In this document: piece by piece, positions 15,617 to 23,717 of the stretch
How positions within the stretch are numbered: the first letter of the stretch is position 1
Layout of the letters: each line of letters starts with the position of its first letter
From: Acidobacteriota bacterium
GTDB taxonomy: Bacteria; Acidobacteriota; Terriglobia; Terriglobales; Acidobacteriaceae
Length of the DNA: 64,000 nt
Direction of reading: 5' to 3'
Assembly (NCBI GenBank): GCA_021792795.1
Contig: JAJYUB010000004.1
Coordinates: 1-64,000 of the forward strand
Notes under the pieces: model-generated
Told to the model about the DNA's origin: nothing
The model's input: the letters and a program-made list of their open reading frames with translations, nothing else
The model's database searches: none
Position numbers and translations under genes: made by a program

Positions 15617-18040
15617 ATGGGCAGCACGGATGGCATGGACGACATTGTGAAAGAGTTCATTGTCGAGAGCGCGGAAAACCTCGATCGACTGGACCGCGAC
15701 CTGGTAAGCCTGGAGAAAGAGCCCACCTCAAAAGATCTGCTGGGCTCCATCTTCCGTGCCATTCACACGGTGAAGGGGACGACCGGCTTTCTTGGATTTT
15801 CCAAGTTGGAATCGGTGGCCCACGCCGGCGAGAGTCTCCTGAGCCGTCTCCGCGACGGCGTGCTGGTGTTGTCTCCCTCCATTACAAGCGGCTTGCTGGC
15901 CATGGTGGACGCGGTGCGCACCATGCTCGCCGCCATCGAGACCACTGGCTCCGATGGAGACAAGGATTATGGCGCGTTGATTGAGGTCCTGACGGAACTG
16001 CAAAATCCAGAAACCGGCAAAGAAATGCCGTCTTCCCCCGGGGCCGTGGAGTCGCCCGCCCGCGCTGGCGAGCAGCGATCGGAAAGCGCGCGGGATACAC
16101 AATCCCTGCTACATGCAGCGGAGGCCGGCGTCGAGGAACAAGTACCCGTCGGCCAAATTCTGGTCCTGTCGGGGTATGTGAAGGAAGATGAACTGACCAG
16201 CGCTCTCGAGCAGCAGAGGAGCGGCGATCCGCGACATGTGGGAGAAATTCTGATTGCACAGGGAATCGTCCAGCCGGAGGAAGTGCTGGACGCGTTGCAA
16301 ACCCAGAAGAAAGGCCTGTCCGCGAATCTCTCCAGCAGCAACATCCGTGTCGATGTGGGCCAGTTGGACAAGCTGATGAACCTGGTGGGGGAACTGGTGC
16401 TGGCCCGCAATCAGATCCTTCAGTTCAGTAAGACGCAGCAGGACTCGACCTTTCTGAACACCACCCAGCGTTTGAGCCTGATCACGACGGAGTTGCAGGA
16501 AGGCGTCATGAAGACGCGAATGCAGCCCATTGAAAATGTCTGGGGAAAATTTCCCCGCGTGGTCCGCGACCTGGCCCTGGCCTGCGGCAAGCGGGTGCGG
16601 GTGGAAATGGAAGGCAAGGACACCGAACTCGACAAGACCATTCTGGAGGCCATCAAGGACCCGCTCACCCATTTGGTCCGCAATGCCGTGGACCACGGAT
16701 TTGAGCCGCCCGCGCAGCGCGAGGCGGCCGGCAAGTCCGCCGACGGACGCCTGTTTCTTCGCGCCTATCACGAAGGCGGCCAGGTGAATATCGAGATTTC
16801 CGACGACGGCGCGGGCATCGATCTGGCAGCCGTCAAGAGCAAGGCGATCGAGCGCGGATTGATCGCCCAGGAACAAGCTGCGCGGATGAGCGAGCGCGAG
16901 GCGCAGCACCTGATCTTTCTGCCGGGCTTCTCCACCGTCGAGAAGGTGACCAACGTCTCCGGACGCGGCGTGGGCATGGACGTGGTGAAGACCAACATCG
17001 AAAAGATTGGCGGCATGGTGGACCTGCAAAGCGCGCCCGGCTGCGGAACCACTGTGAAAATCAAGATTCCGCTGACACTGGCGATCATTCCGGCCTTGAT
17101 TGTGACCTGCGGAGGAGAACGCTATGCCATTCCCCAGGTCAGCCTGCTGGAGCTGGTGCGTTTGGAAGGCAATGGCACCCGGCAGGGCATCGAGAGCGTC
17201 CATGGCGCCCCCGTGTATCGGTTGCGCGGCAATCTTCTGTCTCTGGTGCACCTCAGCCGGGAACTTCATTTCGATTCCGCCGCTCCGCAGACCTCTGCGC
17301 AACAAGATGTGGTGAACATCGTGGTGCTGCAGGCGAACGATTGTCAGTTTGGGCTGATTGTGGATGAAGTCAACGACACGGAGGAGATCGTGGTGAAACC
17401 GCTGGGAGAACTCCTGAAGGGGCTGTCGGTCTATACCGGCGCGACCATCATGGGCGACGGCCGGGTCGCGTTGATCCTGGATGTGATGGGACTGGCACAG
17501 CATGCCGGCGTGATCGGCGAAGTGCGCCGACGCAAGCTGTCGGACGATGCGAGACCGACTGCGGAGCGGATACAGGAACGCAAAACCCTGCTGCTTTTTC
17601 AGGGCCCGGACGATGGCCGCATGGCAATTTCCCTTGCAGATGTGACCCGCCTGGAGACGTTTTCCCGGTCCTCCATCGAGTGGACAGGCCGGCAACAGGT
17701 GGTCCAGTACCGGGGAACCATCCTGCCGCTGGTGCATGTTTCCGGGCTGGTGGAGGAACGCCGCAGCCAGCCACGCGATAGGTCGTCGCAGGACGACGAG
17801 AAGATCCAGGTGATCGTGCATACGTTGGATCTTCGCAGCGTCGGTCTGGTGGTGGAGCGGATCCTGGACATCGTGGAGGACGACTTGTCCACGCGACGTC
17901 CGGCGAGCCGGAAAGGGGTGCTCGGCTCGATTGTGGTGCAGGGCAGGGTGACGGAAATCCTGGATGTGGACGGAACCATTCGCGCGCAGGACCCCACCTT
18001 CTTTGCCGAGGAACCGGTTTTGACAGGAGTTGCGTCATGA
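15617..18040 (+). CDS. cheA: Chemotaxis histidine kinase CheA with an MshEN-like insert and two CheW domains
   Basis: 807 residues. The N-terminal Hpt domain has phosphorylated H50 (AIHTVKGTTGF). Where a P2 domain would be expected, residues about 175-230 form a tandem repeat of the GspE/MshE N-terminal type (VGQILVLSGYVKEDELTSAL, then VGEILIAQGIVQPEEVLDAL). Then come the dimerisation helices (about 242-305), the HATPase domain (HLVRNAVDHGFE, DDGAGID, GRGVGMDVV), a first CheW-like domain (about 485-620) and a second CheW-like domain (about 655-790). The start at 15617 follows an AAGGAGAGGG site; upstream codons in frame have no such signal. It overlaps cheW by 4 bases. The repeat in the P2 place and the second CheW domain set it apart from the textbook CheA. 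Confidence 0.93.
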   Translation: MGSTDGMDDIVKEFIVESAENLDRLDRDLVSLEKEPTSKDLLGSIFRAIHTVKGTTGFLGFSKLESVAHAGESLLSRLRDGVLVLSPSITSGLLAMVDAVRTMLAAIETTGSDGDKDYGALIEVLTELQNPETGKEMPSSPGAVESPARAGEQRSESARDTQSLLHAAEAGVEEQVPVGQILVLSGYVKEDELTSALEQQRSGDPRHVGEILIAQGIVQPEEVLDALQTQKKGLSANLSSSNIRVDVGQLDKLMNLVGELVLARNQILQFSKTQQDSTFLNTTQRLSLITTELQEGVMKTRMQPIENVWGKFPRVVRDLALACGKRVRVEMEGKDTELDKTILEAIKDPLTHLVRNAVDHGFEPPAQREAAGKSADGRLFLRAYHEGGQVNIEISDDGAGIDLAAVKSKAIERGLIAQEQAARMSEREAQHLIFLPGFSTVEKVTNVSGRGVGMDVVKTNIEKIGGMVDLQSAPGCGTTVKIKIPLTLAIIPALIVTCGGERYAIPQVSLLELVRLEGNGTRQGIESVHGAPVYRLRGNLLSLVHLSRELHFDSAAPQTSAQQDVVNIVVLQANDCQFGLIVDEVNDTEEIVVKPLGELLKGLSVYTGATIMGDGRVALILDVMGLAQHAGVIGEVRRRKLSDDARPTAERIQERKTLLLFQGPDDGRMAISLADVTRLETFSRSSIEWTGRQQVVQYRGTILPLVHVSGLVEERRSQPRDRSSQDDEKIQVIVHTLDLRSVGLVVERILDIVEDDLSTRRPASRKGVLGSIVVQGRVTEILDVDGTIRAQDPTFFAEEPVLTGVAS

Positions 18041-18480
18041 GCGAGAAGCAACGGTTCGCCACGTTTTTTCTTGGGGGCGATTATTTTGGCGTGGAAGTGG
18101 AATGCGTGCAGGAAATCCTGTGCAGCCAGGAGATGACCCCGGTGCCGTTGTCTTCTCCCGTGGTCCGCGGGCTGATCAACCTGCGCGGCCAGATTGTGAC
18201 CGCCATCGACCTGCGCCGCCGTCTCGGATTGGGTGAACGCGCCGGCGGCCAACCGCAGATGAATGTAGTGGTGCGCATCTCCGGCGGCGGGGTCAGCCTG
18301 CTGGTGGATGACATTGGCGACGTAGTGGAAGCTGAGGAAGCGACCTTTGAGCGCCCTCCCGAGGCGCTTGACGGGGATGCACGGAAGATGATTCGCGGCG
18401 TGCATAAACTGAACGGCCAACTGATGCACGTACTGGACACGGAAGAAGTGCTGAACGGATTTTCCGAGGGACAGGGATAA
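18037..18480 (+). CDS. cheW: Chemotaxis coupling protein CheW
   Basis: 147-residue CheW fold linking receptors and CheA. Recognisable blocks are FFLGGDYFGVEVECVQEIL, the PLSSPVVRGLINLRGQIV stretch and LVDDIGDVVE. The ATG overlaps the cheA stop (ATGA). The MCP gene follows after 84 bases with a good AAAGGAG site. Confidence 0.92.
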   Translation: MSEKQRFATFFLGGDYFGVEVECVQEILCSQEMTPVPLSSPVVRGLINLRGQIVTAIDLRRRLGLGERAGGQPQMNVVVRISGGGVSLLVDDIGDVVEAEEATFERPPEALDGDARKMIRGVHKLNGQLMHVLDTEEVLNGFSEGQG

Positions 18481-18564
18481 GCCAGGTCCCTTCGGCAGGA
18501 CGGTGGGTCGCACAAGCGCCAAAGAACGGGACCGAACAAAATCGGCAGTGACAAAGGAGACGAT

Positions 18565-20271
18565 ATGGAAACGATAGTGGAGAAAAAAACGCGAAATGGC
18601 GCGCCAAAGAGAGTTTTGAGTCGTGCGAAGCGAGGAAAAACAAATTCGCATTCCATGTTGGAGTTGGTGGATGTGGCTGAAGTCTACGATCTGATCCCAG
18701 CGGCGGTCATCGTCATGGATACCAACCACACCATTCTGGATCTGAACCAGACCGCAGCCCAGACCGCAGGCAAGCGCAAGCAAGACTGCATCGGCGCCAA
18801 GTTCTGGGACCTGTTCGACAGTCCCGGCTGCCGGGCAGGCACCTGCGCGGCATCGGAGGCGGTGCGGACAGGCAAAGTATGCGAAGGCGAGGCCCTGCCC
18901 ATCGTCCAAGGCAAGGAGATGCCGGTGCTGGTCAGCGCGGCCCCGCGCCATGACAAAAAAGGAAGAATCGTAGGCGCGGTAGAGCTGGTGTTTCCGGCTT
19001 CGGGCGATATCAATTTGGCCCGCGAAACCGGACGATTGGCCGTGGCAGCCAAGCAAGGAAACCTCAGCGAGCGGATCGATGAAGGCAAGTTCCTGGGCCG
19101 TCATCTGGAACGGGCCAAGGCGCTCAATTCGATGCTGGATGCGATCATCGGACCGTTGAACGTGGCGGCCAGGTACGTGGATGAAATCTCCAAGGGAACA
19201 ATTCCTTCCAGGATCATGGAAGCCTACGACGGCGACTTCAATACCATCAAGAACAATATAAACGCCTGTATCGACGGCCTCGGCGGACTGGCCGAAGCCA
19301 ATGAAGTCTTGCAACGGATGGCTGATAACGACTACACAACCCGCGTCGGGGGCTTGTACCAAGGGATATTTGCGGAGGTAGCAAAAGCTACGAACAAGAC
19401 GGCCGACACGCTCACAGCCAGCATTCGGCAAATCGGTCAGAACTCTCATGCCCTGGCCAGCTCGTCGGAGGAACTCTCGGCGGTCAGCAACCAGATGAGC
19501 GCCAATGCCGAGGAGACGTCCACCCAGGCCAACGTGGTTTCCGCCGCCGCCGAACAGGTCACCAAGAACCTGCAAGCGGTCGCGACAGCCACCGAGGAGA
19601 TGACCGCCAGCATCAAGGAAATCGCCCGAAACGCCAATGATGCCGCCCGGGTGGCGACCTCCGCGGTGAAGACGGCGGAATCGACGAACGCCACCGTGGC
19701 CAAGCTGGGCCAATCAAGCGCGGAGATTGGCCAGGTGATCAAAGTCATCACGTCGATTGCCCAGCAGACCAAGCTGCTGGCGCTGAATGCCACCATCGAA
19801 GCAGCGCGAGCGGGTGAAGCCGGCAAGGGCTTTGCCGTAGTTGCGAACGAAGTGAAGGAACTGGCGAAGGAAACGGCGAGGGCCACCGAGGACATCACCC
19901 AGAAGATCGAGGAGATTCAGGGGAACACCAAGGGGGCTGTGAAGGCCATTGCGGAGATTAGCCAGATCATCACGCAGATCAACGATATTGCCAACAACAT
20001 CGCTGGCGCAGTCGAGGAACAGACGGCGACGACCAACGAAATTGCCATCAATGTGGCCGAGGCGGCCCAGGGAGGCAAACAAGTGGCGGAGAACATCAAC
20101 TCCGTCGCGGGTGCCGCGAATAGCACAACGGAAGGGGCCTCGAACACGCAGTCCGCAGCCACGGAGCTGTCCCTCATGGCGTCGGAGCTACAGCAACTGG
20201 TGGGGCAGTTCCGGTTCGACGAGGCACAAGCTGGCAACTCTGCGAAGAGGCGGCCAATGAAAGTGGCCTAA
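18565..20271 (+). CDS. Soluble methyl-accepting chemotaxis protein with an N-terminal PAS domain
   Basis: 568-residue receptor without any transmembrane segment, so it senses from inside the cell. Residues about 35-150 form a PAS-like domain ([20 protein letters not shown]) containing a cysteine-rich stretch (C in [14 protein letters not shown] and KVCEGE), which could hold a redox or metal cofactor. A HAMP-like region follows (two helices at about 200-270), then the signalling helices. The hairpin tip is [20 protein letters not shown], then [19 protein letters not shown], typical of MCPs. There is no C-terminal CheR-tethering pentapeptide (it ends RPMKVA). It is the only receptor in the window and is placed between cheW and cheB. 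Confidence 0.92.
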   Translation: METIVEKKTRNGAPKRVLSRAKRGKTNSHSMLELVDVAEVYDLIPAAVIVMDTNHTILDLNQTAAQTAGKRKQDCIGAKFWDLFDSPGCRAGTCAASEAVRTGKVCEGEALPIVQGKEMPVLVSAAPRHDKKGRIVGAVELVFPASGDINLARETGRLAVAAKQGNLSERIDEGKFLGRHLERAKALNSMLDAIIGPLNVAARYVDEISKGTIPSRIMEAYDGDFNTIKNNINACIDGLGGLAEANEVLQRMADNDYTTRVGGLYQGIFAEVAKATNKTADTLTASIRQIGQNSHALASSSEELSAVSNQMSANAEETSTQANVVSAAAEQVTKNLQAVATATEEMTASIKEIARNANDAARVATSAVKTAESTNATVAKLGQSSAEIGQVIKVITSIAQQTKLLALNATIEAARAGEAGKGFAVVANEVKELAKETARATEDITQKIEEIQGNTKGAVKAIAEISQIITQINDIANNIAGAVEEQTATTNEIAINVAEAAQGGKQVAENINSVAGAANSTTEGASNTQSAATELSLMASELQQLVGQFRFDEAQAGNSAKRRPMKVA

Positions 20272-20310
20272 CCGTTGGGCGGGCACAACAGGCCGCCAGA
20301 CGCTGGCAGA

Positions 20311-20342
20311 CAGGGCCTTGACCTTGAAACATCAAGACCCTG
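20311..20342 (+). terminator. Hairpin between mcp and cheB
   Basis: CAGGGCCTTGA at 20311-20321 pairs with TCAAGACCCTG at 20332-20342 (11 bp with one mismatch, loop of 10). No T-run follows, so it may be a processing or attenuating hairpin rather than a full terminator. Confidence 0.35.
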
Positions 20343-20514
20343 TTCGCTGGCGCGCAACCTTCCATGGGCCGCACATCGGTTCACGGAGTGTCCATGTTTC
20401 GTTCGGCGGCGGATATCCAGGCTTGCCGGCTCGTGAGAGAGCTGGAGTCCGGCCTGGTATTCTCGCTTCCTCGTTGTGGCAATGGTTGATTTTCAGTCGA
20501 GGGTCGTGACCCCT

Positions 20515-21648
20515 ATGCCCAAGATCCGGGTCCTGGTTGTGGACGATTCGGTGGTGATCCGCAGGATGGTCAGCGACGTTCTTTCCGGCGAACCTGACAT
20601 GGAGGTCGCCGGTGCCGCGGCGGACGGGCGCATCGCGCTGCAAAAAATTGAGCAGGTCAATCCGGACATCATCACGCTGGATGTGGAAATGCCGGTGATG
20701 GACGGACTGGAAACATTGAAGGAGCTGCGTAAAACTCGTCGTCGCCTTCCGGTCATCATGTTCAGCACGCTCACCGAACGCGGCGCGTCCGCAACCATGG
20801 ATGCACTGGCGTTAGGGGCGGTCGACTATGTGACCAAGCCCGCCAATGTGGGAAGCGCTGCGGCCGCTCTGGAAAAGATACGCGCTGAACTGATCCCGAA
20901 GATCCGCGCGCATGTTCCACAGGTTGCGGGATTCGCTGCCCCTCCCGCGACGATGGCCTTGTCGCAAATGCCGCGGGCCCCATTTTCTCAGGCCGCGTCT
21001 CGTCCTGCCACTTCCCGCGTCGAGGTGGTCGCGATCGGAACTTCCACCGGAGGCCCAAACGCTCTAGGCGAGCTTCTGCCGTTGCTGCCGGAGAATTTTC
21101 CTGTTCCCATTGTGATCGTCCAGCACATGCCGCCGATCTTCACAAAGTTTCTTGCCGACCGGCTTTCCTCGAAGTCCCAAATCCACGTGACGGAAGCGGA
21201 AAACAGGCAGGAATTGCTGGTTGGCAATGCGTACATCGCACCCGGAGATTTTCATATGGCGGTGGAGCGGAACCAGGACGGGGTGCGCATCCGGACCCAG
21301 CAGGAACATCCCGAGAACTCCTGCCGTCCTGCGGTGGATGTGCTGTTTCGTTCCGTCGCGGAGGTTTATCAAGGCGATACTCTGGCGGTCATCATGACCG
21401 GGATGGGGCAGGATGGTCTGCGCGGATGCGAGCGAATTCGGGAAGCCGGCGGACAGATTCTCGCTCAGGATGCGGCCACCTCGGTCGTCTGGGGGATGCC
21501 TGGATTCGTGGTGAATGCCGGCCTGGCGGATGTAGTCCTCCCGCTGAGACTGCTCGCCGGGGAAATCGTCCGCAGAGTGGGAGTGGGGCGATTGCCTGAA
21601 ATTAATTCCAGGCCATTCCATGTTCTCAAAGGCCGGGGCCAGAGATGA
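20515..21648 (+). CDS. cheB: Protein-glutamate methylesterase CheB
   Basis: 377-residue two-domain enzyme. The receiver domain has the VVDDSVVIRR start, the phospho-aspartate in ITLDVEMPVMDGLE and the lysine in VTKPA. A linker follows, then the methylesterase domain with the catalytic serine in AIGTSTGGPNAL, histidine in VQHMPPIFTKF and aspartate in MTGMGQDGL. It removes methyl groups from receptors and closes the adaptation loop with CheR. The ATG at 20515 gives the usual MPKIRVLVVDD start; an in-frame GTG at 20476 is possible, and neither has a strong ribosome binding site. It overlaps cheR by 4 bases. Confidence 0.92.
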   Translation: MPKIRVLVVDDSVVIRRMVSDVLSGEPDMEVAGAAADGRIALQKIEQVNPDIITLDVEMPVMDGLETLKELRKTRRRLPVIMFSTLTERGASATMDALALGAVDYVTKPANVGSAAAALEKIRAELIPKIRAHVPQVAGFAAPPATMALSQMPRAPFSQAASRPATSRVEVVAIGTSTGGPNALGELLPLLPENFPVPIVIVQHMPPIFTKFLADRLSSKSQIHVTEAENRQELLVGNAYIAPGDFHMAVERNQDGVRIRTQQEHPENSCRPAVDVLFRSVAEVYQGDTLAVIMTGMGQDGLRGCERIREAGGQILAQDAATSVVWGMPGFVVNAGLADVVLPLRLLAGEIVRRVGVGRLPEINSRPFHVLKGRGQR

Positions 21649-22478
21649 GCGTCACGCGGACCGATTTCGAGTATGTGCGCAACCTGATTCATCAGCGTGC
21701 CGGCATTGTGTTGGAAGAAGGAAAGGAATATCTCATTGAATCGCGGCTCAGTCCGCTTGCGGAGAAGGAGGGCTTCGATTCCCTGGGGGAGTATCTGGGG
21801 CGGCTCCAGCGAGACACATTCAATGGGTCGCATCGAAAATTGATCCATGCGATGACCACGAATGAGACGTTGTTCTTTCGGGACATCCGGCCGTTCGAAT
21901 TGCTGCGCACGCGAATCATTCCCGACCTGCTTGCCGCGCGCGCGGCGGAAAGGCATATTACTTTCTGGAGCGCCGCATGTTCCACCGGACAGGAACCGTA
22001 TACAGTCGCCATGATGCTGCGCGAATACTTTCCCCAGTTGCAGGGATGGAATGTGCGTACGATCGCCAGCGACCTTTCCAGCGACGTGCTTGCGCGGGCC
22101 ATTCAGGGCCGCTACACGCAGTTGGAGGTGAACCGCGGCCTTCCCGTCAAGTTTCTGGTCAAGTATTTCACCCGCGATGGCGACAATTGGCAAATCCGCG
22201 AGGAGATACGGCGGATGATTGAGTTCCGTGAAATGAACCTCACCGAGACGTGGTCCTTTCTGCCGAAAATCGATGTCATTCTCATGCGCAATGTACTGAT
22301 CTACTTCAACCAGGAAACCAAGCGCAAAATCCTTCGCAAAGTTGCGCCGCTGCTGCCCGCCAATGGATATCTTTTCCTGGGAAGCGCCGAAACGACCCTG
22401 AATATCGCCGATGAATTTGAGCCGTTCCCCGAGGCTTCGGCTGCCTGTTACCGCCTGAAGCAGGCAAAAGTCCCGTAG
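21645..22478 (+). CDS. cheR: Chemotaxis protein methyltransferase CheR
   Basis: 277-residue SAM-dependent methyltransferase for MCP glutamates. The N-terminal helical domain is followed by the catalytic domain with NETLFFRD, the SAM-binding block WSAACSTGQEPYTVAMML, IASDLSSDVLARA and the VILMRNVLIYFN motif. Last gene of the chemotaxis operon, coupled to cheB by an ATGA overlap. Confidence 0.93.
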   Translation: MSVTRTDFEYVRNLIHQRAGIVLEEGKEYLIESRLSPLAEKEGFDSLGEYLGRLQRDTFNGSHRKLIHAMTTNETLFFRDIRPFELLRTRIIPDLLAARAAERHITFWSAACSTGQEPYTVAMMLREYFPQLQGWNVRTIASDLSSDVLARAIQGRYTQLEVNRGLPVKFLVKYFTRDGDNWQIREEIRRMIEFREMNLTETWSFLPKIDVILMRNVLIYFNQETKRKILRKVAPLLPANGYLFLGSAETTLNIADEFEPFPEASAACYRLKQAKVP

Positions 22479-22968
22479 TGACGGGGCGGATCTCTCATTA
22501 CTTTCGTCACTTGCGGGCCACCATGAGAGACAGCTTGTGGAAGGGCCGCGCGACGACCCCGGCTTGATCCATGCAGAAAATCCGGTCGAACCAGGACTGC
22601 CCTCAGCACGACAGGCCCCAGCAAAAAGCGGGGCATTGCCCCGCATCAGCCGCAAATCATCCCCACGGTCACTCGACATGCAATGCGGAAAATACTATCG
22701 GCGGTGTCACGCATCCCATCAGTTGAAATAAGTGTCTCTTCAGGAATTTTTCTTCAGTTGTCCCAAAATGGATTACCTCGGTGTATTCCCCCTCAGGTTT
22801 TCGATTGATTTCCCTGCCTGCTCAAGCGAAGTTAGTAGCACCTTAACGGGAAGAATTCACTTGTACGCTGGAGCATTCCAGAGGAAACGTGTTTCTTCCA
22901 CCGAGAGATGCACAACAATTTTTTGGAATTGCACGATCTTTTCTTTTCCCCGAAAGGGTTTTTTGCCG
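22479..22968. other. Long, AT-richer leader before the OmpR-type regulator
   Basis: 490 bases without a gene that I can support. It contains a minus-strand terminator-like hairpin (22621-22644) and, just before the regulator start, a CCC-GAAA-GGG mini-hairpin followed by six T (about 22950-22964). The lower GC content of 22730-22960 compared with the flanks suggests promoters or a small RNA. Confidence 0.5.
22621..22644 (-). terminator. Rho-independent terminator on the minus strand with no known gene
   Basis: On the minus strand GCGGGGC-AAT-GCCCCGC (22644 down to 22628) is followed at once by TTTTT (22627-22623). This is a textbook terminator for a leftward transcript, yet no minus-strand gene lies to its right before 22969. 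It may end a small RNA or an antisense transcript. Confidence 0.55.
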
Positions 22969-23652
22969 ATGCGAGTATTGATAGCTGAAGACGATCATGC
23001 GCTGGGAAGTCTGCTGCAGCGCACTTTGGAAAGCGAGGGCCACATGGCGGCCTGGGTGCGGGATGGCGATTCCGCATTGGCGGCATGGCAGAAAGCGCAG
23101 TATCGGCTTTTACTGCTCGATCTGAACCTGCCTCGCAAGGATGGGCTGGAAGTCTTACAGGCCATACGCCAGACCAGCGACGCGGCCGTGCTGGTCCTGA
23201 CGGCGCGGAATTCTCTGGAAGAACGCCTGCGTTGCCTGGAACTTGGCGCCGACGACTTCATGTCCAAACCGTTCGTGCTGCGCGAACTGCAGATGCATTG
23301 TCGCGCGCTGGCGCGCCGGCTCCAGTCCAGCATCGGTTCCCAACTGAGATGCGGCGATCTGGTGCTCGATCGCGGAAGTCGCGCCGTCCAGCGCGGCGGG
23401 CGCTCGATCGAGCTGACGTTGAAAGAATTCTCTCTGCTGGAATACCTGCTGGAACATCGTGGAGAATGCGTTTCGCGGACGGGGCTGCTCGAACATGTCT
23501 GGAAAATGCATCCCGATGTCACCACGAATGTTGTCGACGTCTACATCAACTATCTCCGCCGCAAAGTGGATGAAGGTTCAGAAAACAAGTTGATCCACAC
23601 GGTGCGCGGCAACGGATACGTTCTGCGCAACCCGTCCCCCGAAGCAGCCTGA
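22969..23652 (+). CDS. OmpR/PhoB-family response regulator (orphan)
   Basis: 227 residues: a receiver domain (acidic pair in LIAEDDHALG, phospho-aspartate in LLLDLNLPRKDGLE, lysine in FMSKPF) and a winged-helix DNA-binding domain (LTLKEFSLLEYLLEHRGE, VDVYINYLRRKVD, the TVRGNGYVL wing). The ATG at 22969 gives the standard MRVLIAEDD start; the longer frame from 22732 runs through noncoding leader. No histidine kinase is adjacent. Its place between the chemotaxis operon and the sigma-54 activator suggests it controls flagellar genes (inference). Confidence 0.9.
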   Translation: MRVLIAEDDHALGSLLQRTLESEGHMAAWVRDGDSALAAWQKAQYRLLLLDLNLPRKDGLEVLQAIRQTSDAAVLVLTARNSLEERLRCLELGADDFMSKPFVLRELQMHCRALARRLQSSIGSQLRCGDLVLDRGSRAVQRGGRSIELTLKEFSLLEYLLEHRGECVSRTGLLEHVWKMHPDVTTNVVDVYINYLRRKVDEGSENKLIHTVRGNGYVLRNPSPEAA

Positions 23653-23717
23653 CGCCGTTTGGCGTCGGGCCATTTGTCGTTCTTTTGTCTGCTGTGCCTT
23701 GTGTGAGGAATCGCGAA

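Noticed and set aside
16109-17821. 570-codon open frame on the minus strand
   Set aside because: It is the complement of cheA, whose domains and motifs are clear. Long antisense frames are common in GC-rich genes; it has no family motifs.
17599-19713. 704-codon minus-strand frame and similar ones at 49485-51662 and 30412-32109
   Set aside because: All mirror well-identified plus-strand genes (cheA-cheW-mcp, flgA-flgH-flgI, fliI) and have no start signals or recognisable motifs.
22560-22575. CGGC...ATGCA sigma-54-like match before the OmpR-type regulator
   Set aside because: Spacing is right (GG-N10-GC) but both boxes are weak and it lies nearly 400 bases from the start codon.
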